NCBI RefSeq assembly: GCF_014805625.2
Contig: NW_023998431.1
Coordinates: 3,211,804-3,275,803, forward strand
DNA length: 64,000 nt
DNA from: Glossina fuscipes
Taxonomy: Eukaryota; Arthropoda; Insecta; Diptera; Glossinidae
Reading direction: 5' to 3'
A program made the translations under genes and the position numbers. The notes below the pieces were generated by a model, which did not search any database, was not told the origin of the DNA, and saw nothing but the letters and a program-made list of their open reading frames with translations. This document shows positions 48,401-60,019 of this stretch, piece after piece (within the stretch, counting starts at the first letter, position 1; every line of letters begins with the position of its first letter).

Positions 48401-51400
48401 TTTTCTTTTGCTGGCTGTCACATTTTTTGGCATTCTCCTCATTCTCTGGCTTGATGAAAGTTTCAGTCAATTCTGGTTCTTTCGCATCATCTTTGACTTC
48501 ACCTTTGCTTGCACTTCCCCCCATTTTCGTTTGCTCATCTTCATTGGAATTAATCTTTTCGGCTCCCTTTTCCTCATGTTTGCCAATACTTTGATAAATT
48601 TCTTTCACAGTAGCTTTTTGCTTGTTCTTTCTATCGGAACTTTCATTCATTTTCCCTATTTCTTTACTTAAGTGACTTTGCTCTTCCGTTCTTTGCGTCT
48701 CCTTTTCGTCAGATGACTTGTCCTTTTTGTATGATTTGTCTTTATTTTCGTTGTCCTTTTTACGTTCTTCTGTTTTAATAAAACTTAGAAACATTGCATT
48801 GTCTTCGACAATTTGTTGTTTCCTTTCGAATGGATTATCTACCAGATGTGTATAACAATCTGACGAATCACTTGACGATTTCTTTTTTCTTAATAATTTT
48901 TTTACTTCAATAACGTCTTCAGCTTCCGAACTTGAACCGGATGACTTGCAATTCCTCTTTTTATTTTTTTTCGTTTTCCTTGCAGATTCTATGCCTACAC
49001 CAAAGGGTGCTACCACTGCCTTTTCAAGATTTTCTTTTACTGATTGCTCCTTCATCTCATCAATATCGATGAGACTATCAACCAAACTTTGAGCACACAC
49101 TTTTTCAGTTTTAATTAAAGATCTTTTAGTGATTGGTGATTGGTCTTGCGATTTTTCCATCTTTTCGTTTGGGGAGGTTGTGGGTTGCTTTTCTTTTATG
49201 GCAGTTTTTTTTTGTTATGTATAATTCTGTATTAGCGGCAGTCTGTGGTTGCGTCGATATGGTTTCCATGTGCGAAATAGCGGTTTCTGGCAATTGTGGG
49301 GGTGGGGGATTTTCTTTGTCACCAATATTTTTCTTATCGGCCGATTGTAACGCTGCCCCGTTTTGAGCACATTTTTCTAAGCAAAGTTCTGTTTCTTTCT
49401 TTTTGTCACAGTAATCTTTTATAGTGTCCGTATCTTTTAACGATGATTTAAGAACGATATTGTTTCGAACATTTACTTCTATTTTGGAAACTTGTTCCGA
49501 TTCATTTTTCCCAAATTTTGCCTCAAGTTTTTCGACTTTATTTTGAGGTGGTGTCTTGATTTCAACATTTTCCATTAATTGTATTTCTTGGCTTCTCCTT
49601 TCTTCAGGTTTTTGTTTTAGGCTTTTTTCAACTTTTTCGATATTTTCTTGTTTTTCTTGCTTCTTGACATTCTTTTCTTCAACCATGGATTCTTTTCTAA
49701 GTTGTTTTGTTTCAGAATCTTCTCTAATATTATTGTTTTCCTTTTTTATTATATTATCTTTCGGCTCTTTTTCTAATGCAGGCGAACACTTTTCTTTATT
49801 CAAACTTGATAACTCTTCAAAATTACTATGGTCTCTCTGCCTAATAGGACTTTCTTTGGGGAACATTTTTCTTGTTTTTGCTGCTAAGGTCTTTTGTTTT
49901 TCCTTTTTACTAAGCTCTTCGTCTACTTCTTTAGCTATAACCGGCACTATTAACTTATTGCCTATTACTTCGGGGGGTTTACAGAGTTCTTGATTTTTAC
50001 GTTCTTCTTCTTCTGTTTCTTCCAAGTTTAGCTGTTGCTTTTTCTCATCGCAGAATATGGCGACAACTGGCCGGAATAGGCTTTCATCACAATTCTCATG
50101 TATTACTGCCTCTTCGGCAGCCAATTGTGAAACAACTTCATCCAATATATCGGTCTTAATATCGACACTAAGACATGAATTCACTGTTGTTACGGTACCC
50201 AAGGGATTAACAATTTTTTCTATAGAAGCTTTAGATTTTTTATCCATCAATAACTCATAATCTAATTGCGGTTTGTACGAATGTATATTCGGTAGAGCTG
50301 TGGCGAGAGCTGCAGCTGAAGCGTTACGGGCTATTATATAATCCTGATCATCGGCCTCTTCGTGATCGGCTAAAGCATCATAAAAGGGTACATTGTCGGC
50401 AACCGTGCTAGCGGTATCAGCGGACAAACAATTACTACCTTTGAGAGCAAATAGACAGAAAAGAGAAAAAAAAGGGAAGAGAAAACAAAAAAACATAAGA
50501 TAAGAAAAGAGTGTTTTACACTTAAGGAAAAAAGCCAAAGGCAATGCAATAAGTCTTTTCTCTTCTTTTTTTTATCGGTTCATTTATCAAAAAATTTTTA
50601 ACACGTAAAGTTAACGTTAATTAATTAACAGTTAAATTGGTGATTTTGGATTTTTTTCATAAAATTTTCTGTACATTTTGAAATTATTGTTGACTTTCAA
50701 AACAGTGCAAAAATCTACGTGAACACGTTTTCATCAAAAAAAAAAAGAAAAAAAAAAGACAAATAAATAAATAAATTAGAAAAAAAAAAAATTATAATAA
50801 AAATGTTATTTCAATTATTTAATGTGATTGTGTGTAAGGAAGTTGTTACAATTTAAAAGTTATGTAATTAAGCGCCAATATTAACGAACGAAAAAACATG
50901 CTCATTGATGGATTTAAACGTTAAAACGTATGTGAGAAGCTTTGAAACTTTGAAAATCCGTTTTTTTTTCATTATTGTCTTTCTTATTAAACGAAACCAA
51001 TAAATATAGCATCAAGTATCGTTTTAGACGGAATAAAAGACAAAAAAAAAATTATATATTTTTTTTGCAGATTTATATATGTATATGTGTTTGTGTTCCA
51101 AAAAGCATTATATGTATGTGTGTGTGTTAGAAAAATCTTTGGCTTTTTTCTTGTATTCGCAATGATAGGTAAAACAACTCTGGCCTGAAAGGTCGCTTCT
51201 CTTATGCTCTTTGTCTTCAAATTTTCTCTCTTTATCTCTTCATCTTTCTCTCTCTCTCTCAATCTTTCTTTTATTCATTTTTTTGCTAATGTTTAGTTTG
51301 TTCAGTTTCCTCTTTTTGTATTTTTTTTTTAAGTCTCTTCAACTTATAGAACACTACTACTGGAGTATAGAAAAGGATTTGTGAACATATATACAAAGCT

Positions 51401-51706
51401 TTTCCCTTTAACAAGCTTTCTTGTTAAATGACGACTAGCTTTTTATTTATGCTAACTTTGACCTTTCGTATACTACTAATTAGTAAAATTTAATTTAGAA
51501 AAATATCGAAAGAAAAAAAAAATATATATATATATTTGAAATAATTACGTAAAATCAGAAATAAAGTAGTTTTTTTTTTTGTTTTTTTTGCTTAATTTTG
51601 AAAATTAAAATCAGAAAAGTTAGATAAACTTTATCATTTTCTTACAAGCCTAGGCTTAGGTGAAAGATTAGTTGATGCAAAAGCAGGTTGTGAGTCGAAG
51701 CAATGA

Positions 51707-51760
<54 letters not shown>

Positions 51761-52515
51761 TATATATAAAGTATATGTATATATATATATTTTATTATTT
51801 TTTTTTATAGAGAAATACCTAGTAAGAGGTATAAAAATATTAAGAGTGTGTGCGGGCGGCAACAATCAGGGACCATGATAACGGGTAGGTGGTGATCTTT
51901 CGATATATATATTTATCATGTTTTATATTATTATTGTTATATCCTTTTATAAATGCTGCAAATTATTTTAAAGAAAAATTATAATAAAAGCATGCAATGC
52001 GTCAGGAAAGAGGATTTAAAAATGTACATTTTATTCATAATTGATTAATAATAATATTGCACACAAATCACACTAAGAAAGTACACGTAAAATATAAAAT
52101 TACAATTTCTCCAAGTTCTGTAAATATAACCGTCACCAACATCTTAAAAGAAAGACCAAAAGCACAAAATAAGTCTACCCTTTCATTGTCGGATTCACGT
52201 GTAACAATAATAACCGGACAAATAGTTTGACAAATGCTAGTAATAACTGGAAATCATAAGATATTAACTGTTAATTATAATAATCATAACCTAACTGATG
52301 ACAATTGTTGAAAATGTCTATTGTTCCATTTTTGGAATTTGCAAATTTTCATACGCAAATATAACTAACGAACGTAGAGAGTTTCTATAGTCAATAATAA
52401 TGATCTAAAAAAAGTTTATATTCTGAAATATTTTACTCATACATACATATATAATACATACATAAACAGAGTCTTTCTGACATTAAAAAATTTCACATGA
52501 TTTTCAAAGTAAGAT

Positions 52516-52549
<34 letters not shown>

Positions 52550-55500
52550 TTATTGAATGACTAGATGTGTAAAGCGGTGAACATGTTTTCTTTTCCTTTT
52601 AATTCTTCGTCGAATTAATAAAAAATTCGATTTTCTAGATTTATGCACCATTTTAACAAGAGATTATAGAAAATCAAAATCGAAAACGAACACTTTTAAC
52701 AATACAATAGTAACTAAAGACACTTTTTTAGACAATTACAACAACGTAAAGAAAAGAATTAAAGGAAATTTTTAATTGCTTTTTGTGGAAATAAATTAAA
52801 GAATAAAGTACAGAATAGAGAAAAGACAAAACTGAAGACAAGGTAAAGAGCAGCAGAGAAACTTACCTTCTTTTTGAGTAGACGATCCAGAAGGTGATTC
52901 ACGCATAGCATCAGCCAAATCCTGTTTTAGGCGTGTCTCACCATGTGTTAGGGAAAAGTCCGAATTTAAATGATCATGACGGAAGCGATCCATTAATTTG
53001 GGACTCTGTTCAATGCTGCCTGTAGAATATTGCGGTAAAGAGGCATTACAATCACAAATAATTGAAAGAAATAACAATGAGATTATGATTATGCTCTTAC
53101 TATAAGAACCTGACTCGATGAGTACGGGCACTCCGCTCGAGCGATTAGGAGCTGTCAAAGGCATATTTAGAGGACTCGAACGTTCATGTCGTGTATTAAG
53201 AGCGGCAGCGCCGGCTGTTGCTGCTGCTGTATTGCTCTTTGATAGACCTATTTCCACTGCTTCTGTATCCACTAGACTTAAATTTGACCTATTCCAGGTA
53301 TTCATTTTTTACAATCCTTTTACGCTTTTCAGTTCGCACTTACCCGCTTGGTGTATTATATGTTTTAAAAACAAATTGTGGGCCCATCCACAAACGGCGA
53401 TGTGGACCAGCATGCGTCACTATTTCCACTTGCGATAGCCAGGAATCACCTCCTTCATCAATATCATCATATTGCCGGGTACTATCGGTTAACATGCAAG
53501 AGTTGCGATTTTTCATCAACCAATTGTCCGAAGCAAGTGGTGGCCTTATTTCATGGGAGCCTTCTCTACGTCTTCCCAAATTCCATTGGGCTTTAGCTTC
53601 TACAATTAATTCAATAGGAGTTTCGTCAGATACCTTCTCTTTGGCAACGGCTGCTTGAATAAAAAAGAAAATCCATAACTACGTTTTCAAAAAAAAAAAA
53701 TATTTTGTTTTCCATTTTCACATACTTGAAGCAAGTCTTGTATCTAAGTCATATTGTATAAGAGCTCCATGACCAGCCATTACAAATAACGAGTCCACTG
53801 ATTTACGTTGCACACGATGTGAAGCTTCGCGCGTTACATTAGGTGGATCTAGTAGCCATGAACGCGATTTAGCGAATATAGCACAAACACTCAAAGGTTT
53901 GCCATTGTCATCAGATAAGGAAGGCAAACGCTGTCGCTGAGATCCTGATCCCGTACCACTAGGCGTCGACTTGGAAGGTCCGCTTAAAGAAGCCGAACCG
54001 GGTGGACTTCCTAAAGCAAAAGGTTGACGCAACTGGGCCAAAGGAGTAGATAACGTAGGCCGCGGGAATGGGGGCAAAGTCGGATTGTGGTAAGGTTGTA
54101 AACATTGAGTGAAAGTGGTGCTCTCCGAATGTGATATGGGTGAATTGGAACGCCCATCAGCCGTAAGTCCAGCAGAACGATGAAAACGTGACAACTTATT
54201 TACCACATGCAAAGATGAATGTGTTCGCGTCCCTACCGGGCCGCCATACGGTGTAATCGGGAATACATGGGTAGTACCTCGGAGCGTGGACACAGCTGCC
54301 CAGCGTGAATCCAATGAGAAGGCAATATTCTGCACTTTAGCAGTGGTATCTCCGCGATGTAGTACATAGAGATGATGAACAGCGCCCAGACTGGGTCCAA
54401 CAGGATGTGGTTGTATCCGAAATACGTTAAACTGATGGCCACGACGATCGGCAGTCAATAGGAGCATGCCCGAATTATCAAATTCCATTGCCACTATGGC
54501 CTCAAAATGAGCTATAAAATGCACTATTATAGGATCACTGCCGACACCTTGATTGCTGGATATGGGCACACCGGATGTTGGACTAAAATCTCTGAGGGAA
54601 TTCTGTAATTACATCAAGTAATTTAAAGTTGAATATGTTGTCAGAAAAATTTTCTTACAATTCAACTCACTTTAATATCAATAACGGTCACAATACCGGC
54701 TTGTTTAGAATCCCCAGTCGTTGAGGAATCGAATGAACTACTTTTTGAACTACTCACACTGGATGTGGTACCAGTTAATCCGGCAGCTACTTGCTCACCT
54801 AATTCTCGCAATCCTTTCCCAAGGGATTTGGCAGCATTTAAAACAGTAGCCTTATAACTGGCAACACTTTCACCATCGCATCCACCACTGCTACGCTTAG
54901 AAGGTAAAAGTTTATGCTCAGCGTACGCCAACCAACGTGGTCCTAAAGCCACAGGATTAGGATTTATTCTAAGGCGGAAAGGTAAATTCAATATTTTTAA
55001 ACTACTTTTCAAAAATTCAACTAACCCTGGACTTGGATAGCAAGTGGTAATCGATAGACGATCTTCTAGAGTGCGGGCATCAAAAATGGCTATACGTTCA
55101 TGAAAAGTAATCACAATTGAGGAGCGATTTGCCAAAATATCAATGACGGGATTTTTGAATTTTATCGTTTTTACTTGTGCGCTTGTTTTAAGGGAAATAA
55201 AATTTACTGCACAAAACTGAGGCTGTGCTCCTGAGGAAAGATTACTGTCAACCACAGCCATTAGTGGACGTTTCTCGGTAAAAGCGTCAATCAATTCATC
55301 AGCACGGCCATGGTCCTCCGTTGTCATAGATAAAGAAGGTGTAGGTAATATTCTTAAAGCTGTCACTTGACCATGACGCCAGGAAAGAACTTCTACCGCC
55401 TCACCATTGGCTGGAATAGCCCAAACTTGTATACCCGAACCGTAACCAAGTATAAGCAAAAGTGGCGGTGCTACATTCCCGTCTAATTCCCAATCTTCTC

Positions 55501-55723
55501 CATAACGTAAATCACTAATATCGGCCGCTGTTTCAAATCTAGCCCAAGTTATTGTGTCTTTCGGGTCAGTATGTGGCGGAGCCATAGTGACTTCATTTAT
55601 AAAACCTATAGCCGATTCTAATATGGATCTATCAGTCACTACTTGAGGAGATACCATGGCAGGTACGCATGTACCAGCACGTGAGTTATCATATGAAGTA
55701 CGTCTCGGTGAATCGGCCGACAT
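42478..55723 (-). CDS. rudhira: BCAS3/Rudhira homologue, short form (exons 1-4 plus last exon 43010-42478)
   Basis: This is a cytosolic WD40-like scaffold. BCAS3 family proteins bind intermediate filaments and microtubules, affect cell migration, and join PHAF1 at autophagosome sites. Exons are 55723-54671, 54602-53726, 53653-53344, 53288-52867 and 43010-42478; they sum to 3195 nt, exactly 1065 codons. Blocks matching the human protein are LLILGYGSGIQVWAIP and SWRHGQVTALRILP in exon 1. Exon 2 has FDNSGMLLLTADRRGHQFNV, LHRGDTTAKVQNIAFS, STLRGTTHVFPITPYGGP and AQLRQPFALG. Exon 3 has WLSQVEIVTHAGPHRRLWMG. Exon 4 has LADAMRESPSGS. The start ATG at 55723 follows an AT-rich leader and fits the family N terminus. 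Exon 4 holds a likely 81-nt in-frame mini-intron (53100-53020); removing it gives 1,037 residues. The last exon is Ser/Thr/Asn-rich with no known domain. Its phase-1 acceptor (ATTGCAG) matches the exon 4 donor (GAAG|GTAAGT). The same donor also fits the large exon at 50438. Confidence 0.9.
43011..45929. other. Region between the two alternative 3' exons
   Basis: AT-rich, with 3' UTR and poly(A) signals of the large exon at its right end and an intron acceptor at its left end. Apart from the repeat at 43505-43860, nothing was recognised. Confidence 0.55.
43505..43860 (-). repeat. Dispersed repeat family A, 5' part, inside the BCAS3 gene
   Basis: It contains, in reverse orientation, 'aataagggattatatggg', 'ttgcaatagcgttcgtcctt', 'accaaaacatgtcggtgtg', 'atttgcaacctgcacgttt' and 'ccagacagacaagcttaaat'. 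Its ends match the copies at 14005 and 34436. Confidence 0.65.
45930..46064 (-). other. In-frame extension after the stop, encoding a membrane helix
   Basis: Directly after TAA at 46067-46065 the same frame stays open for 44 codons to TGA at 45932-45930. It encodes ELAICLLGIF, then SLLLIYYCYIVYK, then an acidic/basic helix ending KDNQAIMK. The helix follows KKTKRRRR, a classical positive flank for a membrane anchor. There is no good intron acceptor between stop and helix. AATAAA signals follow near 45900-45895 and 45717-45708. Confidence 0.6.
46065..50438 (-). CDS. Large charged exon, probable alternative 3' end of the BCAS3/rudhira gene
   Basis: It opens at a phase-1 acceptor with a long pyrimidine tract (TTGCTCTCAAAG|GT, exon from 50438), which fits the exon 4 donor. 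The product begins SNCLSADTASTVADNVPFYD and becomes a very long Lys/Glu/Ser/Thr-rich, probably disordered chain. It has repeated SPKKK blocks, a poly-Gln patch (KKQQQQQQS, near 46580) and many predicted helical charged stretches. A frame change sits at the A9 run 49213-49205. The upstream frame ends at a stop at 49128-49126, while the downstream frame is open from the run itself. With eight A's the two would be one frame of about 1,457 codons, and the whole long form would have 2,344 residues. It ends SKKKTKRRRR then TAA (46067-46065). The Met seen at 50544 and its hydrophobic leader are the intron pyrimidine tract, not a signal peptide. It could instead be a separate gene with unseen 5' exons. 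No domain was recognised. Confidence 0.75.
51711..51790. repeat. (TA)n microsatellite, interrupted
   Basis: About 45 bp of perfect TA repeat (51711-51755) followed by shorter TA blocks to 51790. The open frame over it, rich in Tyr and Ile, is a product of the repeat. Confidence 0.9.
52518..52548. repeat. Poly(T) run of about 31 bases
   Basis: Uninterrupted T tract within the BCAS3 intron. Its length is likely to vary and is hard to assemble correctly. Confidence 0.9.
53020..53100 (-). other. Probable 81-nt mini-intron within BCAS3 exon 4
   Basis: It begins GTAAGAGC (donor G at 53100) and ends TTCTACAG (53020), is AT-rich with a pyrimidine stretch, and has a length divisible by three with no in-frame stop. 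Left in, it would insert 27 mostly hydrophobic residues (KSIIIISLLFLSIICDCNAS) into an otherwise polar region. Removed, the junction reads SGSY then SSIEQSPKL. Confidence 0.65.
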
Positions 55724-56230
55724 ATTTATTATATATTTGGCAATTTTTCAACGTTTGCGTTCACAATTGCTATTTTTCAAATCTCTCTTTCGGAGTTCAG
55801 GGAAAAACTCCAAGAGAGTGAAAAAATCTTAAATGAAGAACGAAATGAACGAAACTTCTCACTCTTCCTCTCTGACGATATTTAGCAGCTCAACAGGTTT
55901 TACTGCTGCCAGCCACGATGCGTTTTGTTAGAGAGAAGAACGTTATTGAAAGAAGCTAAGCTTTGCTTTCTTTCCCCTCGCGCCTCTCTCCCTCCCACTC
56001 TCTCCTCGCCTTCGCTCGATAAGAAATTGTAGACACACCGTCTGCTGTGAAATCTTTCTCGTAGTTTATGCAATATAAAATTGTTGTCGTACCTGTTGGC
56101 TTTACATATAACCTGCCGTTCTGCTGCGCTGTTCTTTCTGAAAAGAAATTCAAATTGAACACATTAACAAAGTGAAAACAATTAAACAAAATAAAAGGAA
56201 GAACAAAAAATATGCACATGCATGCGCATC
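55724..56230 (-). promoter_or_regulatory. Likely promoter and 5' UTR region of BCAS3/rudhira
   Basis: A 36-bp CT-rich tract at 55975-56010 gives several overlapping GAGAG sites on the transcribed strand, as at many GAGA-factor-bound fly promoters. Further GAGAG-type words lie at 55812-55822 and near 55928-55936. No clear TATA box. The transcription start is not determined. Confidence 0.4.
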
Positions 56231-57125
56231 AAATATTTTCTTTGATCTTTTTTCGTTTTTTTTTTTTTTTTTTTTTTTTTGCTTATGATACTCATATATA
56301 GTGCTATGGTATTCAAAATGCACTTGTTTTCATATATATTGTATAATACTTGAGTTTTTCTTACTTTCGTAGCAAATTATTTAATATTGCAAATTATTTA
56401 ATATATATGTACATAGATGATGCTAAAAAGACTTAGCTTGGGAACGGGATTGCATCTGTTGTAGGGGCCGCCTCTCAAGTATTAAATACAAATATTATAA
56501 TTAATTATAAGTGTGTGCGAACAACTAAGTAGTTTATTATAACCAACCAGGTGTTTCTCAGCACAAACGAGTCACTTGTTTATTTTTAATTTCATTTATT
56601 CACTTTTTTTTTTTTTTGATTATAATATAAAATAAAAAAAATTCATATATAAGGAAATTTTTATTTATAATTGAACTATTGCAAAACTTATATTTTTATT
56701 CCACAACAGAGGCGTAAAACTCTTGTCTGAAGCGATATCATATTATTTATCATTTTACTCAAAATATATATAAATATAACGAATTCATTTTTATTGTAGT
56801 AAAGCAACACAACTCCAAGAAAAAGTGAAATAAATCAGAGATTTTCTATCAGCTTCGCTTCTTTTGCCAGCAAAGTTTCTTTTCTTCAAAATTTCTTATT
56901 ATTAAGGTTGCACTCAATGCACTCTAGGCATCATTCGACAACCTTTGACATAAACCTTTCTTAGGCGACGGGAAGATTTATTGTACTTATATTAAGCGGA
57001 AATTGATTTGAATTCCAGTCAGACGTGAACGTGAGAAATGCCAAAGTAAGCGAACCAAGTGCATAGTTTGCAAACTGATAAGGTTTAAGTACGACAACAT
57101 ATAATAATGCATTTCATCGGTTTAT
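56231..57125. other. AT-rich intergenic DNA upstream of BCAS3
   Basis: A T run of about 25 bases at 56256-56280 and another at 56605-56618. No gene was seen. Confidence 0.5.
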
Positions 57126-57129
57126 TCCT

Positions 57130-57680
57130 AAACGTTCTTATACCCATTACCGAGAGATGAGGGGTGTAGTCGTTTTGACAAAACGTTTGCAACACTCAGA
57201 ATGAAGATTCAGAGATCCCATGATGTCTGCATATTCTTGATCAACATCAAATTTTAATTCGATTTAAGCACGCTCGTCTGTCCGTCTGTGTACATTCGCC
57301 TAGCCGCATACATGACGCCTTCGGCTTTATTTGTGGCAGGAAGATTGAAATTTCTTACAAGCAGGTTGGTATTGAAAATGGACCAAATCGGTTAAAAGTG
57401 ACGTCTACGGTACTATCTAAGATAACGATACATCTCGTTTTTTGAGAGGAATATAGGATTTTATCCATCATCTATAAACACACCATGTACACTACAATAA
57501 ATAAATCTACAAAGATTTGAACGTATATTCTATGGGCTGTAGCACGTGTACAAAAATGCAAAACAAGTGGGCCACGATTTCTGAATTTTGCAGTGTATCA
57601 TAATTTCATATTTTTTCAAAACCGTTTCAAATTCAGAAGGCACCTAGCCATCTCTGTCCATCATCGGTTCATAAGCTGCT
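57130..57680 (-). repeat. Dispersed repeat family B, reverse orientation
   Basis: Read on the minus strand it has 'cacagacggacagacgag', 'cgtgcttaaatcgaattaaa', 'gagtgttgcaaacgttttg' and 'aatgggtataag' at the end, the same order as at 11700-12150. The upstream part (57300-57570) includes 'gattttggtccattttcaat'-like sequence. Confidence 0.55.
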
Positions 57681-58059
57681 GGCCGAGACATATTCAAGGG
57701 TCTTTCATGTGTTACTGCCGTATGTTGCACATCTTATCGTCATAAAACTCATTTTAATAATAACAATTGACGATGAAGCGCATGTAGACACGTTTTCGTT
57801 AATTTCCTCGCAGGTGAGATCGTTAAATTCATTCTACTTTTCTTTTGATATTTTGAATTATCAACATCTATCATATAACTTTAAAACAATAATCTTCTCA
57901 TTAGAGGTTTTACTTATCTAGAAAGTAAAAAGAATTGTTTTCGGTCATTTACCGGTGTTGGTACCTTTGTAGCTAAGATCATTACAACTCCTTTTTAATC
58001 TGCAAGAGTAGCAATGTTTACACTATGTACTATTGCAGCAGGTCGTATCTGGCAATGCC
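57681..58059. other. Spacer, no gene seen
   Basis: A 70-codon frame at 57709-57921 has no motif and a composition typical of AT-rich chance frames. Confidence 0.4.
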
Positions 58060-58760
58060 TATAGCTATTCCCAATACCGCTTTTGGTGCAGAGTGTATTA
58101 AGTTCGTGCGAGAGTATGCAACACCCAGGAGGGCTTCAGATGGACCCCTTATATGCTGATCGATTCAGAATTATTTTCTAATCGATCCAAGCTTGTCTTT
58201 CCGTCTATATGCTTGGTGTCTGTTCATGTAGTTTTATGGTTATCCTATAAGTGTCAATTTTTGAATTATTTGGTGACACTTCCTACATTGCTGTGTTTTG
58301 ACAAAAGGAGGACGCTTCCTGAATAACGTCTCATTTTAAAAAATCGTTTTATAAAACTCATTGAGTAATAGTACTTGAACGTTTTGAATTGGTATGAAAA
58401 GTGTAGTTCAAATGGGTAAAAATTTAGGAACCCCTTCTCATAGTACCGAGATTCAATTTTCAATATTCTATGGTGAAAACTGAGTCATACCAGTAATTTT
58501 GACAAAGAAATCGACATTACCGAATTTGGACTATTTAGGTCAATTTTTTGGATACTATGAAGGATGCAAAGAGTCTCAGGAAAAGTAACCGCTTATACGC
58601 CAAAAATGTCTAACTATAAATATTTTTGATGAAGATGACAGTAATTTCACATAAAAATCAATCGGACCAAATGCGAACTATTTGCGTTCAATTCTAATAA
58701 GATTTCTCATGAATACTAAGCAAAGTGGCTATGGAAAAACATCCATATTTGAGATTACAA
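58060..58760 (+). repeat. Dispersed repeat family A copy
   Basis: Blocks: 'gtgtattaagttcgtgcg', 'caacacccaggagggctt', 'ctgatcgattcagaattatt', 'aagcttgtctttccgtct', 'tgctgtgttttgacaaaagg', then diverged subrepeats with 'ctatggtgaaaactga' near 58470 and 'tttttgatgaagatgaca' near 58622. Confidence 0.65.
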
Positions 58761-59183
58761 TGCGGCCAAACTAGTTGCAAATGTTACCTGTATTCACCTA
58801 TGTACACTCATTTTTCGTGAACAAAAAATTGTGGAAAATAGTTGGGCTTTTTTGAAAGTTGTCATGAGTTGTCCACAAAAATATTTTTTGTTTTTCAGTA
58901 TCGACGGAGTAGACTTCCAAATTCAACTATATCGCAATTTTAAATATTTAACGTAATCCTAACAGAGCTCTGTTCAAGAAAATATTAGGTGTCTTTGGTA
59001 GTTAAATTCGAATTTATCTTCACAGCCTTTAAATTCATGTAATCTTTCCGTTGTAGCCATCGAATAGTGATTTAAAAGACAGTTTTCCCGCGCCCAAATA
59101 TTCAGAGAGAATAGCGCACCTTGTCATCTTTGGAAGGTCAGCTAATGCTTGATGTTTCACTTTTGGATTGACGAAAATGGTTT

Positions 59184-59342
59184 TCACTCTTCTTTGGAGT
59201 TCTCTTTTGGACGCTCGCTGCGTTCAGTGTGATCAGTTGCTTGACGCGTTCGTTTCAAATCAACCGACTGCACCGACAAATTGTTGTTTTCGACATAGTA
59301 CTTGTCAACCCAACGCCGAATCGGAACTGCCTCTTTTTTGCC
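59184..59342 (-). CDS. Short coding-like remnant, unknown
   Basis: The minus strand reads GKKEAVPIRRWVDKYYVENN, then LSVQSVDLKRTRQATDHTER and PKENSKEE to a stop at 59186-59184. The composition is charged and protein-like, and 'RRWVDKYY' recalls the helix-turn-helix start of some transposases, but I cannot name a family. It is bounded by stops, so it is a remnant at most. Confidence 0.25.
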   Translation of the reverse strand, partial: GKKEAVPIRRWVDKYYVENNNLSVQSVDLKRTRQATDHTERSERPKENSKEE

Positions 59343-59461
59343 TTAAAAAAAGAAGTTTGCTCATAAGACAAAATTCGGATTTAGAAGATTTAGAATATTT
59401 CCACAATATTCTTTTGCGTAGCACTCGTTCAAGGCATCAATGGTCTCTGAAGATGTTATAA

Positions 59462-60019
59462 TTGCTAAAGTAAGTTCGTTAACTCGCCCTCTTTAGAACA
59501 AATTATCTGTTAGACTTACTTATGTAAGCAATCAAAGTCCTGATATCTTTAAGTAGATAATAGAAAAAATACATGCTCCTGAAACGTTCCAAGTCGAAAA
59601 CTTTTTATATTTTCCGAGAGCAGTAAGAAACCATGACTAATGTGGTTGGGTGAATTCTAATAGTTAGTGGAATAACATAGCAAACAGTGCTATCAGTAAA
59701 TACGACACAATTTGCTGTTTGTAAATAAAAAATTGCGTAGTATTAAGAGATTTGGTGTAGTAAGAAAACAATAGCGAGCCACAACAATAATATGAATATC
59801 AACAAATTTTTTCGTTTACCTGGATTATGATAAAAACAAAGTGTTTGTTTTTATTTTCTATATAAAAACAAAACAAGTCAAGGTTTCAAAAAAAATTTTT
59901 ATGTCGCGCAACGACACGCATATAAACAAATCAATTGTTTATCATTTTTACGGAAAGCAGTAAATAAACTGCGAAATGAGAATTTAGCAAAAACATAAAT
60001 AATAAACCAAAACAAGTAA
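59462..60019. other. AT-rich intergenic DNA
   Basis: Nothing recognised. Confidence 0.4.

Larger units (their letters stand above)
50439..52866. other. BCAS3 intron between exon 4 and the large exon
   Basis: 2.4 kb of low-complexity DNA: a CT-rich acceptor tract at 50441-50500, A runs at 50735-50790, TG/TA repeats near 51075-51125, the TA microsatellite at 51711, and the poly(T) at 52518. No extra coding exon was recognised. Confidence 0.6.

Noticed and set aside
47023..48671. Long plus-strand open frames (231, 137 and 87 codons)
   Set aside because: They lie antisense to the large charged exon. Lys/Glu-rich coding gives Phe/Leu/Ser-rich stop-poor complements by composition alone.
49556..50260. 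Plus-strand frames of 145 and 67 codons
   Set aside because: Also antisense shadows of the large exon, with no motif or splice support.
50439..50544. A Met start at 50544 with a hydrophobic, signal-peptide-like leader before the large exon
   Set aside because: The hydrophobic codons are the pyrimidine tract of an intron acceptor (…TTGCTCTCAAAG), and the exon from 50438 is in phase with BCAS3 exon 4.
51672..51878. Tyr/Ile-rich open frame
   Set aside because: Produced by a TA microsatellite.
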